Positions 1-8,215 are shown, counted from the first letter of the stretch. The stretch: DNA of 13,634 nucleotides from Saprospiraceae bacterium (GCA_013002625.1 JABDJE010000111.1:1-13634), one strand, 5' to 3'. Numbers and translations: made by a program. The notes: a model not told the origin generated them from the letters alone.

Positions 1-1549
1 GCATCAGACCAATAAAAAAGTGGCAGGGGCATTCCTGTTCCAAAACACGCATTCATCTGCGGCAGAACAAGTTGATGCCTGCGGTCGTTGCCATGCCAGA
101 AGAGGCCCCCTAACAAACGAGTTCAAGCACGAAGAAGATATGATGGATCATTACATTCCAATTCTACCGGAATATCCATTGTATCATGTTGATGGCCAGA
201 TCAACGAAGAGGTCTATGTGTATGGATCTTTTTTACAAAGTAAAATGTATCACAGGTCTGTAAGCTGCATGGATTGTCACGACCCACACACAAACATGTT
301 GAAGTTTGAAGGCAATGACCTTTGTGCACAATGCCACCAAAAGGATAAATACGATAATTTAACACATCACTTTCACCCCAAAGACTCCGAAGGGGCTCAA
401 TGTGTAAACTGCCACATGCCTGGTAAGACTTACATGGGAAATGACTTTCGAAGGGATCACAGTTTCAGGGTGCCCAGACCTGATCTGAGCGAAGCATACA
501 ATGTACCCAATGCATGTAATGACTGTCACGCAGACAAGGACTTCAAATGGGCCTCAGATGCAATTGTTGAGCACTATGGGCCTCAAAGATCGAGGCATTT
601 TTCTGAAGCCTTTGCCGCCTTTCAGACGGGTAATATAAATGCTTATCCGCAAATAATTGGTTTGATTTCAGATACAAGCAACAGTCACTTTGTACGCGCA
701 ACAGCTCTTGATTTAAGCAATACTATCCAGGATGAATACACGCTTTCCAGATTGGTATCGGCCCTTAAAAGTGAGCATGATATTATGCGTTATACAGCGC
801 TTAATGCTTTTGCAAATTACGCTCAAGAAGATCGTTTGAAATATCTTTCTCCTATGCTGAAGGACAGCAGCAGGGCAGTACGTACTCAGGCCGTTTATCT
901 GATGGCGGATCTGTCAGCAGATTTATTTAAAGGAAGCCTACAAGAATATTATGCAAAAGCAATGGATGAGCTGCAAGCCAAAATGGATGTGCAAGCTGAT
1001 TTCCCTCAAGGCCAGAACTATATTGCCCAATTCCACTTTAATCGAAAAGAATATAGGCGTGCAGAGCAAGCTTACCTAAAAGCATATAACTTGGACCCCT
1101 ATGACCCCTCTTCACAAATTGGATTGGCCAATCTTTATTACCGACAGTCCAATATTAAAGCAGCTGAGAAAGCATTTTTGAAGGCTATTGAAATTTATGA
1201 TGCCTCAGTAGAAGCGCATTATTCATTGGGCTTGTTGTATGCCGAGACCAAGGACTTGGAAAATGCAGCCCGATATTTCGGCAATGCAGCACGAAAAAGT
1301 CAACAACCGAGGCATTATTATAATTGGGGGCTGACCTTGCAAAACCTTGGGAAAATAGATGAGGCGGAAAAAGTGTATTTAGAGGCATTGGAACTACATC
1401 CTCAATCTGAGGAAGTTCAATATGCTTTGTCTATTCTATATTTAAATGAAGGTAAAAACACAGAAGCAAAAAGATATTTAGAAAACTTGCTAAGATTATT
1501 TCCCAATAACAAAGAATATAGACGCTTAATTATCATGGCTAATTCATAA
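1..1549 (+). CDS. Multiheme cytochrome c with HEAT-like and TPR repeats (5' end missing)
   Basis: The frame is open to the left edge of the window, so the true start lies outside; a GTG at base 20 is only the first possible internal start. Counting from that GTG, five CXXCH heme-binding motifs lie at residues 21-25, 83-87, 102-106, 128-132 and 166-170, with extra histidines between them that could be distal ligands. Residues of about 220-305 form helical repeats resembling HEAT repeats, and about 330-505 are TPR units (for example around YLKAYNLDPYDPSSQIGLANL). Family knowledge: cytochrome c554/doubled-CXXCH proteins with TPR tails are exported, attach heme covalently in the periplasm and carry electrons; the repeats suggest a docking role. 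The electron donor and acceptor cannot be told from the sequence. No partner redox gene is seen downstream. The heme-protein call is firm, the specific pathway unknown. Confidence 0.9.
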   Translation, partial: HQTNKKVAGAFLFQNTHSSAAEQVDACGRCHARRGPLTNEFKHEEDMMDHYIPILPEYPLYHVDGQINEEVYVYGSFLQSKMYHRSVSCMDCHDPHTNMLKFEGNDLCAQCHQKDKYDNLTHHFHPKDSEGAQCVNCHMPGKTYMGNDFRRDHSFRVPRPDLSEAYNVPNACNDCHADKDFKWASDAIVEHYGPQRSRHFSEAFAAFQTGNINAYPQIIGLISDTSNSHFVRATALDLSNTIQDEYTLSRLVSALKSEHDIMRYTALNAFANYAQEDRLKYLSPMLKDSSRAVRTQAVYLMADLSADLFKGSLQEYYAKAMDELQAKMDVQADFPQGQNYIAQFHFNRKEYRRAEQAYLKAYNLDPYDPSSQIGLANLYYRQSNIKAAEKAFLKAIEIYDASVEAHYSLGLLYAETKDLENAARYFGNAARKSQQPRHYYNWGLTLQNLGKIDEAEKVYLEALELHPQSEEVQYALSILYLNEGKNTEAKRYLENLLRLFPNNKEYRRLIIMANS

Positions 1550-1603
1550 AGCCAACTGAAAGCTTAATGTGTAAATTGTTAGTTTAGGATTAGAAAGAAA
1601 TAT

Positions 1604-2566
1604 ATGACGAAGCCTTCAAAGTGGTTCCTACTTCGAAATCCTGAAGTTTATCAGGGCTGGAATAAGTCGAATAATTACTTCGAAGGGTGGTATTTAAAAA
1701 TTGTCGACCCGGAACAAAACCTTGCTTTTGCTCTGATACCAGGAATTTCCAAATCTGCAGACCCACACGCATTCGTTCAATTTATTGATGGCGTTCAATG
1801 TAAGGCAGAGTACTATCGATTTGATAGAAAAGAATTTTCAGCCCAGCCGGATAAATTTGAAGTCAAAATTAAAGATCATTTATTTTCTGAAGATAGAATT
1901 GTATTCCGCAATCAGGATTTAGATATACAATTAGAGCAAAGTCCTTTTGCCAAATTAAAAACCTCACTTCTACGGCCCGGTATCATGGGCTGGTATGCCT
2001 ACATGCCGTTCATGCAATGCTACCATGGGCTGGTCAGCATGAATCATAGCGTTACAGGCAATATTAGAATAAGGGATAAGAGCTATTCATTAAATTCTGC
2101 AAAGGCATATATCGAAAAAGACTGGGGTGTTTCTTTTCCCAAAGCCTGGATTTGGAATCAGTGTAATAGTTTTGAGTACAACCAAGATCTATCAGTTTTT
2201 GCTTCAGTTGCACACATTCCATGGCTGGGACATTACTTTATAGGCTTTATTGCGGCTATCCATTATAAGGGTAAGATTCAGGTCTTTGCGACCTACAATT
2301 ATTCCAAGCGGGAGACCAAAGTTGTAGGCAACCATGTTACGATGACTTTTACCAAAGGAAATAAATGCCTGCAAATAGAGTCTATCAAAGAAGAAGGCGC
2401 TGATTTGAAATCTCCATTAAACGGTGAAATGTTATCCAAGGTAAATGAAAGTTTGCTGGCGACCATGAAAGTCAGGTATTCCGAAGGTGGTAATATGCTT
2501 ATAAATGAAACAGGCAATTACGCAGGTATGGAATTGGCTGGGCCGGTGGATATATTGTTGGAATAA
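1604..2566 (+). CDS. Tocopherol cyclase-like protein (CrtC/AttH-type lipocalin-like fold)
   Basis: The 320-residue product carries signatures of the tocopherol cyclase family: FEGWY at residues 26-30 near the N-terminus, a central GWYAYMPFMQCYHG segment, and EKDWGVSFPKAWIWNQCN at 171-188. Plant and cyanobacterial members close the chromanol ring of vitamin E, but most bacterial relatives are uncharacterised and their hosts lack the rest of the pathway, so the substrate here is open; a lipid or isoprenoid is a reasonable inference. There is no signal peptide or membrane segment, so a cytoplasmic or membrane-surface location is likely. The ATG at 1604 is chosen because the conserved N-terminal region begins soon after; the sequence before it is purine-rich but has no strong ribosome binding site. 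The next gene begins 5 bases after the stop, which suggests co-transcription. Confidence 0.85.
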   Translation: MTKPSKWFLLRNPEVYQGWNKSNNYFEGWYLKIVDPEQNLAFALIPGISKSADPHAFVQFIDGVQCKAEYYRFDRKEFSAQPDKFEVKIKDHLFSEDRIVFRNQDLDIQLEQSPFAKLKTSLLRPGIMGWYAYMPFMQCYHGLVSMNHSVTGNIRIRDKSYSLNSAKAYIEKDWGVSFPKAWIWNQCNSFEYNQDLSVFASVAHIPWLGHYFIGFIAAIHYKGKIQVFATYNYSKRETKVVGNHVTMTFTKGNKCLQIESIKEEGADLKSPLNGEMLSKVNESLLATMKVRYSEGGNMLINETGNYAGMELAGPVDILLE

Positions 2567-2571
2567 ATGTT

Positions 2572-2934
2572 TTGGCTAAAAAATACTTTTGTCTAGTGTA
2601 TACGATTTATGTAATAGAACTATCAAGAAAAGTATATTCTGAAAATCAAAAATTCAGAGAGGCCAATCCTCAATACAATGGCGTATTGGAATGTGTGTAT
2701 GTGGGTATGACAAGTAAGACGCCCAAACAAAGATATGAGCAGCATAAAAAGGGACTTAAAAGCAAAAGGGGTCATAACATTGCTTCACGAATAGTTCAGA
2801 AATTTGGCATGTACTTACGTCCAAGCTTGTATCAGCACCTCCCAAAAATTAAATCAAGAGCCGAGGCCCTAAAGGCTGAAGAGCAACTGGCTTTGGAGTT
2901 GAGAAGGAAGCGGTATGCGGTGTGGTATAATTAA
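2572..2934 (+). CDS. GIY-YIG nuclease-family protein, small
   Basis: The 120-residue product fits a compact GIY-YIG family: IYVIEL at residues 12-17 replaces the GIY strand, VYVG at 42-45 replaces YIG, then R54 and H58 in PKQRYEQHKKG, and an acidic pair E103/E104 where the metal-binding glutamate is expected. The spacing between the two strand motifs (about 25 residues) is longer than in classic UvrC or homing nucleases, but I recall the same layout, ending in a short aromatic tail, in small free-standing bacterial members. The usual terminal asparagine is not clearly placed. DNA cleavage is therefore plausible but unproven. The start must be TTG at 2572: the ATG at 2567 is in another frame and stops quickly, and the next in-frame ATG falls inside the YIG motif. 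It follows the cyclase-like gene by 5 bases. Confidence 0.75.
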   Translation: MAKKYFCLVYTIYVIELSRKVYSENQKFREANPQYNGVLECVYVGMTSKTPKQRYEQHKKGLKSKRGHNIASRIVQKFGMYLRPSLYQHLPKIKSRAEALKAEEQLALELRRKRYAVWYN

Positions 2935-2998
2935 TAACCGGTAAAGAATTCCAGAGCTTAATTCATACAACCCATGAACGATTTGGGCAATAATATAT

Positions 2999-3022
2999 TT
3001 AAGCTTTGATATCTAAGCTTAA
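2999..3022. promoter_or_regulatory. 24-bp near-perfect palindrome in the ABC transporter leader
   Basis: TTAAGCTT (2999-3006) and AAGCTTAA (3015-3022) flank a centre containing the palindrome GATATC (3008-3013). Only the pair at 3007/3014 breaks the symmetry, so 11 of 12 pairs match. It ends 36 bases before the TTG start at 3059. A dimeric repressor site is one reading, an RNA hairpin in the leader is another; no regulator gene lies next to it. The function is inferred only. Confidence 0.4.
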
Positions 3023-3058
3023 GTATCTATATTCTAATTTTTCAGAAACTAATTTCTT

Positions 3059-4894
3059 TTGGTAAGAGCTTCAAAAAAATTATCCCAACCCAATAAACTC
3101 AGTTTAAAAGAAAGCTTTGGTTCCCTAAAGTTTATTCCCAGATTCTTCAGTGAAATCAGAAGGGTGAATCCAACACTTTTTTACTCAAATTTATTTTGCC
3201 GCGTAATCAGTGCATTCATTCCGCTCATCATGTTATGGGTAGGTAAAATAATTATTGATGAGGTTGTTTTACAAATCGCAGCAGATGTTAAAGTGCTGGA
3301 TCGATTATGGATGTTCATCGGAATTGAGTTTGGTCTTGCTATTGTTTCAGATCTGCTCAGTCGGGGTATAAGTCTGACCGATGTCCTACTGGGAGATCAA
3401 TACTCGATAAGTTCTTCGGTTAAAATTATTAAAAAGACATCTGAGGTGAACTTAGGTCAGCTAGAAGATTCTGAATTTTATGACAAACTGGAAAGAGCCC
3501 GACAACAAACAACGGGACGGGTAGGATTGATGTCAAATGTATTGACACAGGGGCAGGACATAATTGTCATATTATCCTTACTTGGGGGTGTAGTCGCTTT
3601 TGAACCATGGCTTATCATTCTGTTGGTTGTTTCAATTATTCCTACAATCCTCAATGAAGTTAAATTTAGCGGCACCAGCTATTCTTTGGCCAGAAGCTGG
3701 ACACAGGAAAGAAGAGAATTGGATTATTTGCGATATGCTGGCGCCAGTGATGTCACCGCTAAGGAGGTGAAGCTATTTGGACTGGCTAATTATCTTGCTA
3801 CACGCTTTAAAGTGTTGTCTGAAAAATATTACCTGCTCAGTAAGGACCTTGTTATGCGAAGAACAACATGGGGGTCATTCTTTAATGTTGTAGGAACAGG
3901 AGCCTACTATGGTGCTTATGTTTTCATTGTATTCAGAACGGTGTTGGGAATATTCAGTCTGGGTGATATGACATTTTTATCGGGCTCATTCAATCGCCTA
4001 CGGTCTAAGTTGCAAGGCTTTTTTACACGTTTCACGGCTATCACTGAAAGAGCATTATATCTCCAGGATTATTTCGAATTTCTGGATTTAGTATTCGAAA
4101 AAAGTGCAAGTATTGGCACACAAAGTATGCCCGCAAGAATAGAAGAGGGGTTCACCATATCTAATCTTGGTTTTAAATATCCTAAAACAGATAAGTGGGT
4201 TATTCGCAATGTAAATTTTAAAATTCGGGCAGGTGAAAAAATGGCCTTTGTAGGTGAGAACGGGGCTGGTAAGACAACATTGATCAAGTTATTGCTCAGG
4301 TTTTATGAACCGACAGAGGGAGAGATTTTACTTGATGGTATTCCGATAAAGCACTTTGAAAAGAATGCCTATCAAAAGTTCTTCGGTGTAATTTTTCAAG
4401 ACTTTGTAAAGTTTGATCTTACCATTAGAGAGAACATAGCTGTGGGTGAGATTACTGAAATAGACAATCAAACTCGGATTGAAGATGCAGCAGAAAAGAG
4501 CTTGGCTGAGCAAGTTGTGGCAGAACTGCCAAAGGGATATGATCAACAACTCGGTAGACGATTCAAGAGCGGGAAGGACCTTTCGGGAGGCCAATGGCAG
4601 AAGATTGCTATTGCACGGGCTTACATGAAGGATGCAAAAGTGCTCATCCTCGATGAACCCACATCTGCGCTTGATGCGAGAGCTGAAACGGAAGCGTTTA
4701 AACGATTCACAAAACTGACGGTTGGCAAAACGGCGGTTATTGTTTCACATAGATTCAGCACGGTCCGTATTGCTGACAGGATATTGGTATTAAAAGATGG
4801 AGGTGTTCTTGAACTCGGCACCCATGATGAGCTTATGAACAATGGTAAGCTGTATTCTGAGTTGTTCAATCTGCAGGCTGCAGGGTATCATTAA
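3059..4894 (+). CDS. ABC transporter, fused permease and ATPase (exporter type)
   Basis: The 611-residue protein is a complete half-transporter. About residues 35-330 hold the membrane segments (the first at roughly 42-62), followed by a nucleotide-binding domain with Walker A GENGAGKTT (399-407), Q-loop Q447, signature LSGGQ (508-512), Walker B VLILDE (528-533) and switch histidine H564. All catalytic residues are present, so it should work as an ATP-driven homodimer, or heterodimer, in the inner membrane. Family knowledge points to export of lipids, drugs or peptides; there is no peptidase domain and the substrate cannot be read from the sequence. The start is TTG at 3059: an in-frame stop lies just upstream at 3050-3052, and the first in-frame ATG falls within the first membrane segment. 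A 124-base gap and a palindrome separate it from the gene before it. Confidence 0.93.
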   Translation: MVRASKKLSQPNKLSLKESFGSLKFIPRFFSEIRRVNPTLFYSNLFCRVISAFIPLIMLWVGKIIIDEVVLQIAADVKVLDRLWMFIGIEFGLAIVSDLLSRGISLTDVLLGDQYSISSSVKIIKKTSEVNLGQLEDSEFYDKLERARQQTTGRVGLMSNVLTQGQDIIVILSLLGGVVAFEPWLIILLVVSIIPTILNEVKFSGTSYSLARSWTQERRELDYLRYAGASDVTAKEVKLFGLANYLATRFKVLSEKYYLLSKDLVMRRTTWGSFFNVVGTGAYYGAYVFIVFRTVLGIFSLGDMTFLSGSFNRLRSKLQGFFTRFTAITERALYLQDYFEFLDLVFEKSASIGTQSMPARIEEGFTISNLGFKYPKTDKWVIRNVNFKIRAGEKMAFVGENGAGKTTLIKLLLRFYEPTEGEILLDGIPIKHFEKNAYQKFFGVIFQDFVKFDLTIRENIAVGEITEIDNQTRIEDAAEKSLAEQVVAELPKGYDQQLGRRFKSGKDLSGGQWQKIAIARAYMKDAKVLILDEPTSALDARAETEAFKRFTKLTVGKTAVIVSHRFSTVRIADRILVLKDGGVLELGTHDELMNNGKLYSELFNLQAAGYH

Positions 4895-4976
4895 ATCGCA
4901 AATAATACTTCTCATTTCACAGAATAAGAAAACCTTCAATATTTTTAAAAGACAACTTCGTCTAAATCTTATTTGA

Positions 4977-4992
4977 TCTAATTGAAATTAGA
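4977..4992. promoter_or_regulatory. 16-bp inverted repeat upstream of the MFS gene
   Basis: TCTAATT (4977-4983) and AATTAGA (4986-4992) are perfect complements around a 2-base centre; the 8-base palindrome ACAATTGT follows directly (4993-5000). The site lies in the only gap between the ABC and MFS genes, 80 bases before the preferred ATG. Such AT-rich dyads also arise by chance, so an operator role is a weak inference. Confidence 0.25.
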
Positions 4993-5071
4993 ACAATTGT
5001 ATATGCGTTGAGAAAAATTGTCCGTTATTGCACAAGTACAATTTAGGGATCACAAGAAAATACCAATCACG

Positions 5072-6331
5072 ATGCGTCAACATAATGCCCCTTGGCACTT
5101 TCTCTTCTTACTGATATTGGCGGGAGAGTCGGTTTTTATTCTTCCATTTGTACTCGCGCGCATTTTTAGACCAACGGTACTTGAAGCTTTTGGATTGGAC
5201 AACTTTCAACTGGGGGTGTGTTTCTCTATTTATGGTATAGTAGCATTGATATCCTATATTTTTGGGGGTCCAATTGCCGATAAATATCCTCCAAGAAAAT
5301 TAATTGCCATAGCCTTATGGATGACGGGTTTAGGAGGCTTGGTCTATGCCACCTTTCCCAGTTTCATGGTCTTAAAAATACTTTATGGCTATTGGGGATT
5401 TACAACCATTTTTCTATTCTGGGCGCCCATGATCAAAGCCACACGTGTTTGGGGTGGGTCTCATTCCCAAGGTAAGGCCTTTGGCTTCCTGGACGGTGGT
5501 CGTGGATTAGTAGGTGTGCTTTTTGGTAGTGTAGGCGTCCTTATTTTTTCGCTGTTTATTACTTCAGAAATTTCTCAAGCGACGGCCTCTGAAAGTCAGT
5601 CTGCCTTCAAGTATGTTATTTTGGTATCCTCTGGAATAGTTGTTCTTGTGGGTCTGTTGGTATGGTTTTTTTTGAAATTGGAAAGCAAGGTAGAAAAGGG
5701 AATCATCTTAGACAAAATCTCAATTTCACAACTTAGAGAGGTATTACGTTTACCATCCGTTTGGTTGTTGATGATAATTATTTTGTGTGCTTATGTGGGG
5801 TATAAAATTACAGATGTATTTTCATTGTATGCGCATGACGTAATGTTGTACGACCAGGTCCGATCAGCTCAAATTGGTACAATTCTATTGATTGTACGAC
5901 CTGTCACTGGAATTCTAATTGGATTCTTGGCCGACCGCTCACAAACGACACTGTGGCTGTTCATCAGTTTTGTAGCATGCTTTTTAGGGTCGTTGGTATT
6001 CGCATCTGGCCTAATAACAGATTCTCAAACTGCCTTATTTTTTATATCGATCCTGGTTGTGGCTACAGGGATTTACGCAGCGCGTTCTTTGTATTTTGCC
6101 GTAATGGAGAAAGGCCAAATTCCATTGGTTCTCACTGGAACTGCAGTAGGCCTTATTTCGATCATTGCCTATACACCTGATATATTCGCCGGACCTGCGA
6201 TGGGGTATCTCCTGGAGAATTCGCCAGGTGCTGAAGGACATCAACATGTATTTATAATGCTGGCAATATTTTCATTTATTGGTGGTGTTGCCGCATTTTG
6301 TTATTTCAAATTATATAGAAATAAGTCTTAA
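5072..6331 (+). CDS. Major facilitator superfamily transporter, YihN-like
   Basis: The 419-residue protein has about twelve hydrophobic segments. The MFS motif A appears after the second segment as GGPIADKYPPRK, with a weaker echo, GFLADRS, in the second half. The stretch QGKAFGFLDGGRGLVG in the fourth-to-fifth segment region resembles the matching part of E. coli YihN and related organophosphate/sugar permeases, which is why I place it there. It should be a secondary carrier in the inner membrane; the substrate is unknown. I prefer the ATG at 5072, which leaves seven residues before the first membrane segment, as in YihN; an in-frame TTG at 5018 would add 18 residues of non-hydrophobic sequence. 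Neither has a clear ribosome binding site. Its 3' end faces the antiporter gene across 47 bases in which I see no strong terminator. Confidence 0.88.
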   Translation: MRQHNAPWHFLFLLILAGESVFILPFVLARIFRPTVLEAFGLDNFQLGVCFSIYGIVALISYIFGGPIADKYPPRKLIAIALWMTGLGGLVYATFPSFMVLKILYGYWGFTTIFLFWAPMIKATRVWGGSHSQGKAFGFLDGGRGLVGVLFGSVGVLIFSLFITSEISQATASESQSAFKYVILVSSGIVVLVGLLVWFFLKLESKVEKGIILDKISISQLREVLRLPSVWLLMIIILCAYVGYKITDVFSLYAHDVMLYDQVRSAQIGTILLIVRPVTGILIGFLADRSQTTLWLFISFVACFLGSLVFASGLITDSQTALFFISILVVATGIYAARSLYFAVMEKGQIPLVLTGTAVGLISIIAYTPDIFAGPAMGYLLENSPGAEGHQHVFIMLAIFSFIGGVAAFCYFKLYRNKS

Positions 6332-6378
6332 GTCTGGGGCAAAGCCATTAAGAGTGCCGAGTCAAATGAAGCTATACT

Positions 6379-7608
6379 TTACGCGTTGCTTTCAGGCTCA
6401 ACCGCCGAACTTCTATTTCTGCTATCCATAACAAGCCCATAAGTCATAAGTAAGCTCGTGATCAAAATCACATAGAGGAAGATGCCTTGTTCAAAATCAG
6501 GAACTGCTAAGGCAACAGGAATTGTGTATAATAAAAGGATGGTGAGTAGACCTCTAGGCGCTAAAGACAATTCTGGCATAATACTCCCCTTGAGTAACGG
6601 CTTGAGAATTATATATCGAGTCAGATAAATGGCTGCAATAATTGCTAGACTGATAAGAAAGACATCTAGGCTAAGTAAGGCTGATATATTAATGGTCATG
6701 CCAAAAACAATGAAGAAGAAGGTACGCAGGACAAAGGCCGTTTCGCTGGTAATTAATTGAAATTCTTTTTTTATGCGAATGATTGGGTCATCATCTGACT
6801 CTGGATTATAGGTGTTTCTAAATATTTTGAACACCCTTTCATGGTTGGCTAAGGACAAGCCAAAACCGAGTACGATAATAAGAGGATATAAATTAAATAG
6901 ATCGCTCACACTATATAAAATAAATATGATGGCTACCAACAAGAACAATCGGCTGGTGGATTTCAGGTCTTTAAAGAAGAACACGATTAGATAGCTGGCA
7001 ACAAAGGCGATCAAAAAGGAGAGCAAGAGATTGATTACAAAAGAGAGTACAACCATACCGCTGCTCGCTTCGGATTGCAAAAGATTTAATGCGAAGTAGA
7101 AGCACATAATGCCAAAGATGTCGGAAAAAGCACTTTCATAAATGATGAACTCTTTTTTCGTCTGCACCATATTCCCAACGCTGGGTATTATGATGGCACT
7201 GGATATTATGGACAGCGGCGCACCATAGAGCATAGCTGCAAGAAAAGATGCATCAAATAGAAAGACTATAATGCCTGCAATGGATACAGCTGTTATCACG
7301 AGTATCACAAAGGCTGCAATAAAGGATTTACCAATCAATCGGTATTTATCTTTTGTTATGCGCAGGTCCATGGCGGCTTCCAATACAATCATGATTAGAC
7401 CTATGATACCAAGGATGCGTGCCACAGGCATCAGTTTTTCACTTGTAATACCATAATTGGCTAAAAAACCCGACATACCCATTCCAAGAAAAATGAGGAG
7501 TAAGACCGAAGGAAAGCTTGTCCTTTTTGCAATTAAACCAAATAAGTATGAAATAATTAAAAGGGAAGAGGCAATGATGATTATGATATTGGGATTGGAG
7601 AGGTCCAT
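6379..7608 (-). CDS. Cation:proton antiporter, CPA family
   Basis: The 409-residue protein is almost wholly hydrophobic, with about twelve membrane segments and no C-terminal nucleotide-binding (TrkA-N) or regulatory domain. The glycine-rich LLIFLGMGMSGFLANYG segment near residues 37-53, YESAFSDIFG (157-166), FVLRTFFF with R295, and the APRGLL motif (351-355 region) match the NhaP/Kef type fold. It should exchange Na+ or K+ for protons across the inner membrane. The residue before the essential aspartate (D163) is serine, where CPA1 members normally have asparagine and CPA2 members aspartate. The gene starts at an ATG whose complement is 7606-7608, with no Shine-Dalgarno site, and is divergent from arfB. 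Ion choice cannot be told from the sequence. Confidence 0.88.
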   Translation of the reverse strand: MDLSNPNIIIIIASSLLIISYLFGLIAKRTSFPSVLLLIFLGMGMSGFLANYGITSEKLMPVARILGIIGLIMIVLEAAMDLRITKDKYRLIGKSFIAAFVILVITAVSIAGIIVFLFDASFLAAMLYGAPLSIISSAIIIPSVGNMVQTKKEFIIYESAFSDIFGIMCFYFALNLLQSEASSGMVVLSFVINLLLSFLIAFVASYLIVFFFKDLKSTSRLFLLVAIIFILYSVSDLFNLYPLIIVLGFGLSLANHERVFKIFRNTYNPESDDDPIIRIKKEFQLITSETAFVLRTFFFIVFGMTINISALLSLDVFLISLAIIAAIYLTRYIILKPLLKGSIMPELSLAPRGLLTILLLYTIPVALAVPDFEQGIFLYVILITSLLMTYGLVMDSRNRSSAVEPESNA

Positions 7609-7635
7609 AGGTATTTTTGTGATTTTTAAACTAAT

Positions 7636-7663
7636 ATTTACTAAGCAGTTCTGAATAGTAAAT
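7636..7663. promoter_or_regulatory. Imperfect 28-bp dyad between divergent antiporter and arfB genes
   Basis: ATTTACTA (7636-7643) pairs with TAGTAAAT (7656-7663), and CAG/CTG (7646-7648, 7651-7653) continues the symmetry inside, giving 11 of 14 matching pairs. It lies 28 bases before the antiporter start and 34 bases before the arfB start, where both promoters must be. A shared operator is possible; no regulator is encoded nearby. Confidence 0.35.
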
Positions 7664-7697
7664 TACGATATTGTTTTGTTTTAAAGATAAGTTGATC

Positions 7698-8114
7698 ATG
7701 ATTAAGATAAATGATAAGATTTCAATAGCTAAGAATGAAATAGTAATTGAAACTGCCAGATCAAGTGGACCAGGAGGGCAGCATGTGAATAAAGTGGAAA
7801 CGGCAGTAGTTTTAAAATTTGATATTCTAGCCTCCTCCCTACCAAATAATATAAAAGTATTGTTGTTGAAATCCAATGATTCCAGAATCAGCAAGAAGGG
7901 CGTTCTTAGGATTAAGTCCCAAAGTCACAGGAGCCAAAAAAAGAATCACGAAGCGGCTCTTAAAAGACTAAAGGCATTTATAACTAAAAACACCAAAAAG
8001 AAAAAAAAGAGAATTAAAACCAAGCCAACACGCCAATCTAAGGAGCAAAGACTTTCCAATAAAAAACATAGAAGCGAATTGAAGAAAGGGCGGAAGAAAG
8101 TCCAGCTCAAATAA
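7698..8114 (+). CDS. arfB: Alternative ribosome-rescue factor B (peptidyl-tRNA hydrolase)
   Basis: The 138-residue product matches ArfB (YaeJ) in length and layout. The catalytic GGQ lies at residues 26-28 within SGPGGQHVNKVET, the same positions as in the E. coli protein. The central part ends with SHRSQKKNHEAALKRL, and the tail from about residue 95 is strongly basic (KKKKRIKTKPTRQSKEQR and beyond). Family knowledge: the GGQ loop releases the nascent chain from ribosomes stalled without a stop codon, while the basic tail lies in the empty mRNA channel. The domain before the GGQ is too short for a codon-reading release factor, which excludes RF1/RF2. The ATG at 7698 gives the exact family start; a TTG at 7671 would add nine residues with no counterpart. 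It stands alone, divergent from the antiporter. Confidence 0.93.
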   Translation: MIKINDKISIAKNEIVIETARSSGPGGQHVNKVETAVVLKFDILASSLPNNIKVLLLKSNDSRISKKGVLRIKSQSHRSQKKNHEAALKRLKAFITKNTKKKKKRIKTKPTRQSKEQRLSNKKHRSELKKGRKKVQLK

Positions 8115-8155
8115 TACCTATTTAATCACTATGGCTGATTCAAAGTAAGTGAAAT

Positions 8156-8190
8156 AAAAAAACCCGACCATGTGCATGACCGAGTTTTCA
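8156..8190 (-). terminator. Intrinsic terminator 1 (minus strand)
   Basis: Arms 8161-8172 and 8175-8186 fold into one hairpin. Read on the minus strand all twelve positions can pair, three of them as G-U (the innermost pairs must open to leave a four-base loop), and a run of seven T follows. On the plus strand the same three positions are A-C mismatches. This asymmetry says the RNA made is from the minus strand, that is, the one carrying the tRNA end at 8194-8204. Confidence 0.65.
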
Positions 8191-8193
8191 TTT

Positions 8194-8204
8194 TGGCGCC
8201 TCCT
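8194..8204 (-). repeat. Second tRNA acceptor end with CCA, no T arm
   Basis: The minus strand reads AGGAGGC, then G, then CCA: the 3' acceptor strand, discriminator and CCA of a tRNA. The first eight bases and the next C are identical to the end of the tRNA-Asn remnant at 8400-8440, and terminator 1 follows. The 17 bases before it do not form a T arm, so only the very end of the tRNA survives, or the likeness is to a duplicated tail. Confidence 0.45.
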
Positions 8205-8215
8205 TCCCGACGCTA

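Noticed and set aside
6332..6378. Bidirectional terminator between the converging MFS and antiporter genes
   Set aside because: No stem of useful length followed by a T-run could be found in the 47 bases.
7671..7697. TTG start nine codons upstream for arfB
   Set aside because: The ATG at 7698 places GGQ at residues 26-28, as in the E. coli protein; the extra residues have no counterpart.
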